Shown: positions 8,310-15,056 of the stretch, one piece after another
How positions within the stretch are numbered: the first letter of the stretch is position 1
Layout: each line of letters starts with the position of its first letter
Source: DATFPK01 sp035264885
GTDB taxonomy: Bacteria > Actinomycetota > Thermoleophilia > Solirubrobacterales > 70-9
Assembly (NCBI GenBank): GCA_035264885.1
Contig: DATFPK010000143.1
Span: forward strand, 1 to 43,635
Direction: 5' to 3'
DNA: 43,635 nt
Made by a program: the position numbers and the translations under genes
Notes under the pieces: generated by a model
Database searches by the model: none
Told to the model about the DNA's origin: nothing
The model's input: the letters and a program-made list of their open reading frames with translations, nothing else

Positions 8310-8954
8310 TCACCTCGCCAGCTCGGCGAGGAACGGATTCGTGGCACGCTCGGCGCCGAGCGTGGTCGTGCCCATGTGCCCCGGATATACGGCCGTCTCG
8401 GGCGGAAAACCCTCGACCAGGGTGCGGATCGACTCGAGCAGCGTCGGCCAGTCGCCGCCCGGGAGGTCGACGCGGCCGACCGAGCCCTGGAAGAGGACGT
8501 CGCCGGAGAACAGGGCGTCCTCGGCGCGGACCGCGTAGGTGACGTGACCGGGGCTGTGGCCGGGCGTGAAGATCACGTCGAGCTCGAGCCCGGCCAGCTC
8601 CAGCGTCTCGCCGCCGGCGACGGTCTCGTCGGCGTCATAGCTCTCGTACGGGCCGAAGCCGGGCCAGGGGACGTAGGACATGATGTCGGCCAGGACGGGC
8701 ACCTCGATCTGCGGGCAGTAGACCGGCGCCGAGGTGGCCACCGCGACGGGCGCGACCGCGCCGATGTGGTCGAAGTGGCAGTGCGTCAGGAGGATCGCGT
8801 CGATGTCGAGTCCCAGCTCGTCGACGGCGTGGAGGATCCGCTCGGCCTCCTCACCTGGATCGACGATCACGCCGCGATCGGATCCCTCGCGACGGACGAC
8901 GAAGCAGTTCTCGGCGACGGGGCCGACGGTCAGCATTCGGACGTCGAGGCTCAC
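8310..8954 (-). CDS. MBL-fold metallohydrolase (glyoxalase II / YcbL-like)
   Basis: This 214-aa metallo-beta-lactamase-fold enzyme carries the zinc motif THCHFDH (57-63), the third-ligand His in TPGHSPGH (His133), the bridging Asp in SGDVLFQGSVGR (Asp152) and a C-terminal YPGHMG. Order and length match type II glyoxalase-like hydrolases such as YcbL, which cleave S-acyl-glutathione-type thioesters. The true substrate cannot be read from the sequence, and mycothiol or other thiols are possible in actinobacteria. The gene overlaps its upstream neighbour by 4 bp and is followed by hisS after 10 bp. Confidence 0.92.
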   Translation of the reverse strand: MSLDVRMLTVGPVAENCFVVRREGSDRGVIVDPGEEAERILHAVDELGLDIDAILLTHCHFDHIGAVAPVAVATSAPVYCPQIEVPVLADIMSYVPWPGFGPYESYDADETVAGGETLELAGLELDVIFTPGHSPGHVTYAVRAEDALFSGDVLFQGSVGRVDLPGGDWPTLLESIRTLVEGFPPETAVYPGHMGTTTLGAERATNPFLAELAR

Positions 8955-9313
8955 CGCATCCGCTCCCGGATCCGGGTCCGCTCGCGCCGGCGCCAGAGCA
9001 GCATGTCGACGAAGTAGCCGGCCGGGATGTAGAAGGCGAGCATGAAGGCGCCGAAAGCGACCGCCTTGCCGACCGACTCGCCGAAGATCAACAGCAGCAG
9101 CAGGATGAAGATCGCCGCGGCGATCAGGCCGCGGACGGCCGCGCTGCGCCAGGTCGGCGGGCCGTCGAGGCGGCTGGGCCGAGCGCCACGCCCGGATCGC
9201 GCCCGAGCCCGGGCCTCCTGGCGGCTTCTGGGGCGCCCTCGGGCGCGGTCGTCGACCCGTCCGCCCTGCGTTCCGCGGCGCTTTCTGCGCCTCTTCTTCT
9301 TGGTCTGGGCCAC
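8951..9313 (-). CDS. Small basic membrane protein, function unknown
   Basis: The protein has 120 aa. Residues 1 to about 57 are strongly basic (repeated KKKRRRKRR, RARARSGRGARPSR), followed by two hydrophobic segments, about 60-77 (AAVRGLIAAAIFILLLLLIF) and about 84-105 (VAFGAFMLAFYIPAGYFVDML), and a basic tail RRRERTRIRERMR. Both ends should face the cytoplasm, and the basic tail may contact nucleic acid or lipid head groups. The GTG start is preceded by TAGATT at a 6-nt distance, which suits leaderless transcription. The family is not recognised. Confidence 0.75.
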   Translation of the reverse strand: MAQTKKKRRRKRRGTQGGRVDDRARGRPRSRQEARARARSGRGARPSRLDGPPTWRSAAVRGLIAAAIFILLLLLIFGESVGKAVAFGAFMLAFYIPAGYFVDMLLWRRRERTRIRERMR

Positions 9314-9319
9314 GGCCTG

Positions 9320-9325
9320 AATCTA
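9320..9325 (-). promoter_or_regulatory. -10 box TAGATT made from an upstream TAG stop
   Basis: TAGATT lies 6 nt before the GTG of the small basic membrane protein. Its first three bases are the TAG stop codon of the formiminotransferase-like gene. This would allow independent leaderless expression inside what looks like an operon. Confidence 0.42.
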
Positions 9326-10213
9326 GCGGGAGGCGGCGGGGAGCCGGCTCTCGATCAGGTGCTGCTCGGGGTCGAAGCCGCGGATCGGGACGTCGTCCGG
9401 ATACCCCTCCAGGGCGGCGGCGGGAGCGAGGCCGACGAGCTCGGCCTCGACCGGCCGGGCCCCCTGCGCCGCGGCTAGCTCGCGGACCCGCTCGACGACC
9501 ATCGCGAGCGGGACACCGATGGGGTCGCCGACGTTCGTCGAGACCTGGGCGCGGCCGCTCTCCAGCGGGAGGCCGATGGCGCGGACGCCGGGCAGGCCGC
9601 CTCCCGACTCGCGAAGGTCGGCGGCGATCCGCTGGGCGACGAGCGCGTCGGGGGTGTCGAGCTCGACGTTGAAGGCGGCCAGCGGCGGGCGGGCCGTGAT
9701 TAGCGTGGCGCCGGCGGTCGGATGCGGGACGGCCGGCCCGGCGTCCGGAGCCAGCTCCGCGTTCGCCATGCGCGCGCCCAGCTCCTCGAGCCCGCCGTTG
9801 CGGAAGAAGGCACGCTCGCGACGATCCTCACTGACCGCCAGCTCGCCGTAGAAGAACACGGGGATCCCGAGCTCTCCCAGCGCCTCCGCCACGGAGAGCG
9901 CGTTGCTCTGCGCGGCGGCGCGATCGGCGTCGCTGAGATAGATCAGCGGGCAGACGTCGAGAGCGCCGATGCAGGGATGAAGGCCGCGGTGGCGGCTCAT
10001 GTCGATCTGCGCGGTCGCCGCGTCCGCGCCCGCGACGAGCGCTTCGCCAAGAGGCCGGCGCTCTCCGGCGAGGGTGAACACGGTCCGGTTGTGGTCGGGG
10101 TCAGAGTGCCGATCGAGCACGCGCGCCCCGCGGCGGGAGTCAAGAGCGCTTCGCAGCGCTGCGATCGCGGCGATGTCGCGCCCCGCGGAGAAGTTCGGCG
10201 CGGATAGCAGCAC
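9323..10213 (-). CDS. Glutamate formiminotransferase-like protein (FTCD N-terminal type)
   Basis: The 296-aa protein matches the two FTCD transferase subdomains. It shows DRHSDPDHNRTVFTLAG (about 34-50), then the active-site region RGLHPCIGALDVCPLIYL with His79, and a second half beginning near TLITARPPLAAFNVELDT. The family moves a formimino group from formiminoglutamate to tetrahydrofolate in histidine breakdown. The position after His-Pro is Cys81, where the mammalian enzyme has Arg, so substrate use may differ. The start is GTG and overlaps the preceding stop by 1 bp (TAGTG). No other histidine-degradation gene is nearby. Confidence 0.85.
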   Translation of the reverse strand: MLLSAPNFSAGRDIAAIAALRSALDSRRGARVLDRHSDPDHNRTVFTLAGERRPLGEALVAGADAATAQIDMSRHRGLHPCIGALDVCPLIYLSDADRAAAQSNALSVAEALGELGIPVFFYGELAVSEDRRERAFFRNGGLEELGARMANAELAPDAGPAVPHPTAGATLITARPPLAAFNVELDTPDALVAQRIAADLRESGGGLPGVRAIGLPLESGRAQVSTNVGDPIGVPLAMVVERVRELAAAQGARPVEAELVGLAPAAALEGYPDDVPIRGFDPEQHLIESRLPAASR

Positions 10214-11169
10214 TAGGTGACAAGAAGGTTGCCGTCGGCGACCAGCTCGGTGCCGCCGGCGGTGATGGTCGGGCGGAGAACGACGCAGTCGAGGTGGACC
10301 GGGACCTGGACGGTGCCCCCGATCGCAGCGGAGGCGCCGAAGGCGACGTGGCAGGTGCCGAGCAGCTTCTCGTCCTCGAGGATCTCGCCGGTGAGCTGGG
10401 CCTTCTCGTTGGTGCCGATGCCGAGCTCGGCGACGTTGGTGCCGTCCTCGCCGTGGGCGGTGAGCAGCTCCATTAGGCGGGCGCCGTCGGCTCCGGTCGC
10501 GTCGGTGAGGTGGCCACGGGAGACCGTGAGCGTGACCGCCTCCGAGACGCGTCCGATGCCGGCGATCGAGCCGTCGACGACCAGGGTGCCCTCGGAGGTG
10601 CCCTCGAGCGGCGCGATGAAGCCTTCGCCGCAGGGGAGGTTGCCGAAGGCGCCGGGGGCGGTCAGCTCACCCGCGTCTGGGATGGCCTCGCGTCCCTCGA
10701 GCCCGAGCCGCAGGTCACTGCCGTTCGGGCAGGTGATCCGGGCCTCCGAGGCGGAGTCGAGGACCTCGGCGACAGCCTTGCCCTTGCGCCGCAGGCCCTC
10801 CATGTCGGCGGACATGACCCGTGCGAGCATCTCCTCGGTGACGCCCGGGAGGGTGGCGATCCGGGTGCCGGACTCGCTCGCCTCGCGCCGGGCGGCGGTA
10901 TGGGAGAGCGACTGGACCGTCGGGGCCATGACGGCGTCGGCGGCCTTCATCGCGGCGGCGACAGGGGCGGGCGGCTCGGCCGCATGCGATTCTCGCTCGC
11001 CCATGACCGTCAGGACGGCGTCGGCACCGGCTCTGGCGGCCTCGTCGCGGAGCGCCACGCCGAGCCGCTCCGTCGCCGGATTGCAGATGACCAGAGCCTC
11101 CTCGCCGGAGCGCACCCCGAGGCAATCCCGCACGACCGCCGCCACTGCCCTGTCGAGCTCTGACGCCAC
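10213..11169 (-). CDS. M29-type (thermophilic) aminopeptidase-like protein
   Basis: The protein has 318 aa and resembles the AmpT/M29 leucyl aminopeptidase group and the related NicX-like hydrolases. The C-terminal half has the metal-site features: GEGFIAPLEG (conserved Glu), VAELGIGTNEKA (conserved Glu), then GTCHVAFGASAAIGG (His) and VPVHLDCVV (His and Asp). The N-terminal part is a Rossmann-like domain. Such enzymes are metal-dependent and cytoplasmic. Peptide substrates are usual but not certain here. The GTG start has no Shine-Dalgarno sequence, while TAGGGT lies 7 nt upstream, suiting a leaderless mRNA. It is the first gene of the minus-strand operon. Confidence 0.85.
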   Translation of the reverse strand: MASELDRAVAAVVRDCLGVRSGEEALVICNPATERLGVALRDEAARAGADAVLTVMGERESHAAEPPAPVAAAMKAADAVMAPTVQSLSHTAARREASESGTRIATLPGVTEEMLARVMSADMEGLRRKGKAVAEVLDSASEARITCPNGSDLRLGLEGREAIPDAGELTAPGAFGNLPCGEGFIAPLEGTSEGTLVVDGSIAGIGRVSEAVTLTVSRGHLTDATGADGARLMELLTAHGEDGTNVAELGIGTNEKAQLTGEILEDEKLLGTCHVAFGASAAIGGTVQVPVHLDCVVLRPTITAGGTELVADGNLLVT

Positions 11170-11176
11170 GCGAGAA

Positions 11177-11182
11177 ACCCTA
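11177..11182 (-). promoter_or_regulatory. -10 box TAGGGT, leaderless start of the M29 operon
   Basis: TAGGGT sits 7 nt upstream of the GTG that opens the minus-strand operon. No ribosome binding site is present between them. Confidence 0.5.
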
Positions 11183-11215
11183 GAGCCGCCGCCCGGAGGC
11201 CCCCTCCCCCGCCGC

Positions 11216-11221
11216 TACGAT
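11216..11221 (+). promoter_or_regulatory. -10 box TACGAT of tRNA-Met
   Basis: TACGAT ends 10 nt before the mature 5' end of tRNA-Met. It supports TANNNT as the -10 consensus in this genome, because here the transcript start is anchored by the RNA gene. Confidence 0.5.
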
Positions 11222-11231
11222 TCCCCTCCCC

Positions 11232-11305
11232 GCCGGAGTAGCTCAGTCGGTTAGAGCAGCGGAATCATAATCCGCGTGTCGGGGGTTCGAGTCCCTCCTC
11301 CGGCA
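11232..11305 (+). tRNA. tRNA-Met (CAT), probably elongator
   Basis: A full cloverleaf is visible. Acceptor GCCGGAG pairs with CTCCGGC; D-arm GCTC/GAGC; anticodon stem GCGGA/TCCGC around loop ATCATAA with anticodon CAT at 11266-11268; T-arm GGGGG/CCCTC with loop TTCGAGT. The discriminator is A and CCA is not encoded. Acceptor base pair 1-72 is G-C, so it is not the initiator. A CAT anticodon could also belong to tRNA-Ile2 after lysidine modification, but the body resembles elongator Met tRNAs. Confidence 0.93.
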
Positions 11306-11321
11306 TCGGGTTCCAGTCGCG

Positions 11322-11341
11322 GTTGACTCAACGCGCGCGGT
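11322..11341 (+). promoter_or_regulatory. Palindrome-containing motif upstream of the YWTD gene
   Basis: The motif consists of the odd-length palindrome GTTGACTCAAC followed by GCGCGCGGT. An 18/20 match occurs at 41982-42001 on the minus strand, upstream of another secreted-protein gene. TTGACT inside it resembles a -35 hexamer, and TAAAGT at 11341-11346 could be a -10 box, but the 12-bp spacing is too short for a normal promoter. An operator role is also possible. Confidence 0.45.
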
Positions 11342-11374
11342 AAAGTGGCAGCGGTGGGAGGCAAGGGAGTGGGC

Positions 11375-12817
11375 ATGATCGGAGGGGCCGGACACGGCCG
11401 GCGGACAGGCGTTCTCTTGATCGCCGCGGCGGTGCTCGCCTTCGCGTCGGCGCCCGCAGCGCTCGGGTCGGATCGCATCTACTGGGGCAATGGCAACGAC
11501 ACGATCTCCTGGGCAAACCTCGACGGATCGGGCGGCGGGCCGCTCAACATCACCGGGGCCACCCCGAGCGGCCCCCGCGGCGTGGCGATCGACGCCGCGG
11601 CGGGGCGGATCTACTGGGCCAACCAGGCAAACAACACGATCTCCTATGCGAACCTCGACGGATCGGGCGGCGGCGGCCAGCTCAACACCTTCGGGGCGAC
11701 GGCAGACAAACCCCACGGTCTGGCGATCGACCCTGGGGCAGGCCGGATCTACTGGGCCAACGACGACAACACGATCGCCTACGCCAACCTCGACGGATCG
11801 GGCGGCGCCCTGCTCAACATCTCCGGTGCGACCCCCAGCGACCCCTACGGCACCGTGATCGACCCCGCGGCGGGGAGGATCTACTGGGCCAACCGGGTCA
11901 CCAACACGATCTCCTACGCCAACCTCGACGGATCGGGCGGCGGCGGTGAGCTCGACACCACCGGCGCGCCGATCACCAAGCCCCATGGCGTGACGATCGA
12001 CCCCGCGGGCACCAAGATCTACTGGACCAACCTCGACAGCACGATCGGCTACGCCAACGTCGACGGCTCGGGTGGCGGCGGCCAGCTCAGCACCTCGGGG
12101 GCCAACGACCGCGGCGGGATCGGCATGGCGATCGACCCCGCGTCGGGGAAGATGTACTGGGGCAACCTCGGGGGCGACACGATCTCTTACGTCAACGTCG
12201 ACGGGTCGGGCGGCGGCGGCGGGCTCAACATCTCGGGGGCGAGCGCGTCAGCCCCGCGCTTCGTGGCCATCCTCAGCGTGCCGAGCGGCACCGGCGCGCT
12301 GCAGATCACGGGCGAGTCGACACCGGGATCCGTGCTCTCCTGCTCGCAGGCCACCTGGGCACCCGACGTGCTCCGCTCCTTCCTCTACCGCGCGCCGCAG
12401 AGCATCGCCTACCAATGGACCCGCGATGGCGCCGAGATCGCCGGCGCGACTGACACCTCCTACACCGCCTATGTCCCGGGCGACTACCGCTGCCGGGTGA
12501 CGGCCACCAACGCGGCCGGCCCGACCTCGCAGACGAGCGACCCGCACACGATCCCGGGCCCTCCCGGTACAAGGCTCACCCAGGCGAAGTTGAACCTCCG
12601 CCACCACAAGGTGAGGTTCGAGTTCAAGGCGGTCGGCGAGGCGTGGGGCTTCCGGTGCAAGCTGAAGCGTCCCCACAGGCCCGCCACCGTCAAGGGCTGC
12701 CGCTCCCCGAAGATCTACAACCACCTCACGCCGGGGCGCTACCTGTTCGTGGTCCGCGCGTTCGGCCCAAGCGGCCCCGACCCCACCCCGGCAAAGAAGC
12801 GCCTCAGGATCCGGTAG
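11375..12817 (+). CDS. Secreted YWTD-type six-repeat beta-propeller protein
   Basis: The protein has 480 aa. Residues 1 to about 31 form a signal peptide (MIGGAGHGRR, then a hydrophobic stretch ending APAALG). Six repeats of 44-46 residues follow, each opening RIYWAN and containing YANLDGSGGG and a closing IDPAAG. Six is the blade number of LDL-receptor YWTD propellers, so the set may form one closed propeller. After about residue 310 come an Ig-like segment (YQWTRDGAEIAGA, YRCRVTATNAAG) and a basic C-terminal beta domain with two Cys. The ATG at 11375 was chosen because AAGGGAG lies 5 nt before it and the signal peptide begins there. Binding or cell-surface adhesion is the likely role. No catalytic site is visible. 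Confidence 0.85.
   Translation: MIGGAGHGRRTGVLLIAAAVLAFASAPAALGSDRIYWGNGNDTISWANLDGSGGGPLNITGATPSGPRGVAIDAAAGRIYWANQANNTISYANLDGSGGGGQLNTFGATADKPHGLAIDPGAGRIYWANDDNTIAYANLDGSGGALLNISGATPSDPYGTVIDPAAGRIYWANRVTNTISYANLDGSGGGGELDTTGAPITKPHGVTIDPAGTKIYWTNLDSTIGYANVDGSGGGGQLSTSGANDRGGIGMAIDPASGKMYWGNLGGDTISYVNVDGSGGGGGLNISGASASAPRFVAILSVPSGTGALQITGESTPGSVLSCSQATWAPDVLRSFLYRAPQSIAYQWTRDGAEIAGATDTSYTAYVPGDYRCRVTATNAAGPTSQTSDPHTIPGPPGTRLTQAKLNLRHHKVRFEFKAVGEAWGFRCKLKRPHRPATVKGCRSPKIYNHLTPGRYLFVVRAFGPSGPDPTPAKKRLRIR
11474..12257 (+). repeat. Six in-frame tandem repeats of 132-138 bp
   Basis: Repeat units begin near 11477, 11609, 11747, 11879, 12017 and 12152. Segments such as AACCTCGACGGATCGGGCGG recur almost unchanged at the DNA level, including synonymous positions, which suggests recent duplication or gene conversion between blades. 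Units 5 and 6 are the most divergent. Confidence 0.85.
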
Positions 12818-12983
12818 CCCGGGGCGCTCGCTCGCGCGAGCAGCGTCACTGGGGCCTCCGGCGGGCCGGTTTTCGGGCTGAACTGGGGATCCGCGGTTCC
12901 GCGGTCAGTGAACCGATCTCCGCCCGGCCTCGTAAGGGCTGGCAACGGAAACAACCGGGGCGATGCCCCGATGAGGAGTTCAG
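12818..12983 (+). other. Structured leader upstream of the HxH lipoprotein gene
   Basis: This 166-bp spacer holds several inverted repeats. A GC-rich palindrome GCTCGCGCGAGC near 12832-12843 could end the YWTD transcript. CGGTTC/GAACCG with a 10-nt loop spans 12894-12915. CGGGGC/GCCCCG with a GAT loop spans 12956-12970. The purine-rich strip between them (GGCTGGCAACGGAAACAAC) and the position of the last stem just before AGGAG suggest a structured 5' UTR. It does not match a riboswitch class that I recognise. Confidence 0.4.
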
Positions 12984-13481
12984 ATGCTGAAAAAGGCTGG
13001 AGCAATCCTGCTTGCCGCGGGGGCCTTGGGGCTGGCGGCATGCGGGGACGACGATGACGACACGACCGCCGCGAGCGGCGGCGGCGAGACGACCGCGGCA
13101 GCGAGCGGCGGAGGCGCCGAGCCTTCGGTGACGTTCATGGCGCCGAAGGACGGCGGCACGTCGCCGGCAACCGTCACGGCGAAGGTCGACGTGACGGGCT
13201 TCAAGATCGACCCGAAGCAGGTCGGGATGGCGAAGATGGCCGGTGAGGGCCACCTCCACTTCTCGATGGACGGCGGCAAGTTCGACTATCCGAAGTACTC
13301 GGGCGCAAACGGCAAGCTCGCCGTCCAGCTCGGCGTTGACGGCAAGTACTCGCCCGCGGTGGCACCGACGATCACCTACAAGGGGCTCCCGAAGGGCGAG
13401 CACACCCTCGAGGTCGACCTCGCCAACAACGACCACACCGACACCGGCGTCACGGCCTCGACGACCTTCATGGTCAAGTAG
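12984..13481 (+). CDS. Lipoprotein with HxH motif (DUF4399-like beta domain)
   Basis: The protein has 165 aa. A short signal peptide ends in the lipobox LAAC (Cys20), followed by an acidic/Thr/Gly linker (about 21-45), so it is anchored outside the membrane. The globular part has GEGHLHFSMDG (His90, His92), FDYPKYSGANG, GLPKGEHTLEV (His140) and LANNDH (His151), a pattern like DUF4399-type beta sandwiches in which clustered His residues could bind metal. AGGAG lies 5 nt before the ATG. A cupredoxin gene follows after 2 bp, so copper handling is a reasonable guess. A paralogue lacking most of these His residues is encoded at 21515-22171. Confidence 0.85.
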   Translation: MLKKAGAILLAAGALGLAACGDDDDDTTAASGGGETTAAASGGGAEPSVTFMAPKDGGTSPATVTAKVDVTGFKIDPKQVGMAKMAGEGHLHFSMDGGKFDYPKYSGANGKLAVQLGVDGKYSPAVAPTITYKGLPKGEHTLEVDLANNDHTDTGVTASTTFMVK

Positions 13482-13483
13482 CG

Positions 13484-13864
13484 GTGCACGCCGAGGGGAA
13501 ACGGCGAAGGACGCGCCAGCGCGTTCGCGTCCTCCTCACCGCCGGGCTCGGGGCGCTCCTCGTGGGTGCCTCGGGCCCGGTCGGCTGCGGCGGCGACGAC
13601 GAGACCGCCGCGGCGCCGGGCGACGTCACCCTGCGTGACTTCGCCTTCGACCCGGCGCGAGCGGAGATCGCCGCCGGCGACACGGTGACCTGGACCAACG
13701 AGGGCAGGGAGATCCACAACGTCAAGGGCAAGGGCTTCTTCTCCGACGGCATGGACGCCGGCGTCACCTATCGGCACTCGTTCAGGCGCGCCGGCACCTA
13801 TCGCTACCTGTGCACTCTCCATCCGACCCAGATGAAGGGGACCATCGTCGTCACGTCCGGCTGA
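13484..13864 (+). CDS. Cupredoxin (plastocyanin-like) exported protein
   Basis: The protein has 126 aa. An N-terminal basic region and hydrophobic segment end in GPVGC, which could be a weak lipobox (Cys35). The remainder is a type 1 copper domain: TVTWTNEGREIHNV with His78, then YLCTLHPTQM with Cys110, His113 and Met117, the complete His-Cys-His-Met ligand set. It should carry electrons or bind copper at the outer face of the membrane. The start is GTG, 2 bp after the stop of the HxH lipoprotein gene, so the pair is translationally linked. Confidence 0.93.
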   Translation: MHAEGKRRRTRQRVRVLLTAGLGALLVGASGPVGCGGDDETAAAPGDVTLRDFAFDPARAEIAAGDTVTWTNEGREIHNVKGKGFFSDGMDAGVTYRHSFRRAGTYRYLCTLHPTQMKGTIVVTSG

Positions 13865-13925
13865 CCAACGGCCATTTGTTCGATCCCGTTTCAGAAGTCT
13901 CAACCGGCGGTCGATACCGAGAAAC

Positions 13926-15056
13926 GTGGAGGCCGCGGCGGCAATGACGTTCGTCGAAGACGCCGACCTCGCGAAGCTGCGCGAGGTCGCCGACAGCCCT
14001 GCCGTGATCCACACCCTCGAGGCCGTTCAGAGCCTCCTCACGATGGACGTGGCCGTTGCCACCGAGGTCACCGACCAGCGCCAGATCTATCGCGTCCTCC
14101 ACGGCGACGGCGCCTCGTTCGGCATTCGCCCCGGCGGCTCTCGGCCCGTCGAGGAGACGATCTGCAGCCGGATCCTCGAGGGGCGCCTGCCGAACCTCAT
14201 GCCCGACACGCGCGCCGACGAGCGGGCCGCGTCGGTGCCCCTCGTCAAGGAGACGAAGATCCGCGCCTTCGTGTCGGTGCCGCTGGTGTTCTCAGACGGT
14301 CGCGTCTACGGGACCGTCTGCGCGGCGAGCGCCCAGCCCAAGCCAGGCCTCGGCTACCGCGAGCAGCAGCTGATGCAGGTCTTCGCGAGCATCCTCGCCG
14401 GCCAGCTCGAGCGCGAATCCCTCCAGCAGGCCGCTCGCCGCTCCGAGTGCGAGTTCGCCGTCACCGAGGCCCTCGTCGCCGCCGTCGCCGCCCGCGACTC
14501 CTACACCGCCGACCACTCGCGCGAGGTCGTCGCCCACGCGATCGCGGTCGCCTGCCGGCTCCGCCTCTCCGAGCAGGAGGTCGCCGACGTCTCCCGGGTC
14601 GCGCTGCTGCACGACGTCGGCAAGATCAGCATTCCCGACGCGATCCTTATGAAGCCCGGCCCGCTCGACGACGACGAGTGGGTCGTGATGAGGATGCACC
14701 CCATCTACGGCGAGAAGCTGATCTCGAGCTCGCCGGGCCTGGAGCACCTCGGCGCGGCGATCCGGGCCGAGCACGAGCGCTGGGACGGCACCGGCTACCC
14801 CGACGGCCTCGCCGGGGAGAAGATCCCGCTCGCCAGCCGGATCACGCTCGCCTGCGACGCCTACCACGCGATGATCACCGACCGCCCTTACCGCCGCGCG
14901 CATTCGCGCGAAGAGGCCTGGGGCGAGCTGATGCTCCACGCGGGCACCCAGTTCGACCCGACCGTGGTCGAGGCCCTGCTCCAGACGCTCGCCGACGAGA
15001 ACGCCGCGCCGGTTCCGCCGCCGGCCGCCAGCGGCGGCGTTCTGACGACCGCCTAG
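13926..15056 (+). CDS. GAF / HD-GYP cyclic-di-GMP phosphodiesterase
   Basis: The protein has 376 aa. A GAF sensor domain occupies about residues 20-175 (VEETICSRILEGRLPNLMPD, IRAFVSVPLVFSDGRVYGTV). The HD-GYP domain follows at about 185-360, with metal site LLHDVGKISIPD (His229, Asp230), MHPIYGEKLI and HERWDGTGYPDGL, the diagnostic GYP tract. Such proteins hydrolyse c-di-GMP under control of the GAF ligand. The domain order is complete and no membrane segment is seen, so it is cytoplasmic. The start may be this GTG or the ATG at 13944, 11 nt after GGAGG. Its TAG stop overlaps that of the opposite acyl-CoA dehydrogenase gene. Confidence 0.95.
   Translation: MEAAAAMTFVEDADLAKLREVADSPAVIHTLEAVQSLLTMDVAVATEVTDQRQIYRVLHGDGASFGIRPGGSRPVEETICSRILEGRLPNLMPDTRADERAASVPLVKETKIRAFVSVPLVFSDGRVYGTVCAASAQPKPGLGYREQQLMQVFASILAGQLERESLQQAARRSECEFAVTEALVAAVAARDSYTADHSREVVAHAIAVACRLRLSEQEVADVSRVALLHDVGKISIPDAILMKPGPLDDDEWVVMRMHPIYGEKLISSSPGLEHLGAAIRAEHERWDGTGYPDGLAGEKIPLASRITLACDAYHAMITDRPYRRAHSREEAWGELMLHAGTQFDPTVVEALLQTLADENAAPVPPPAASGGVLTTA

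Noticed and set aside
11474..12257. CRISPR-like or non-coding tandem repeat
   Set aside because: The period is a multiple of three, the frame is kept throughout and the translation is a YWTD propeller.
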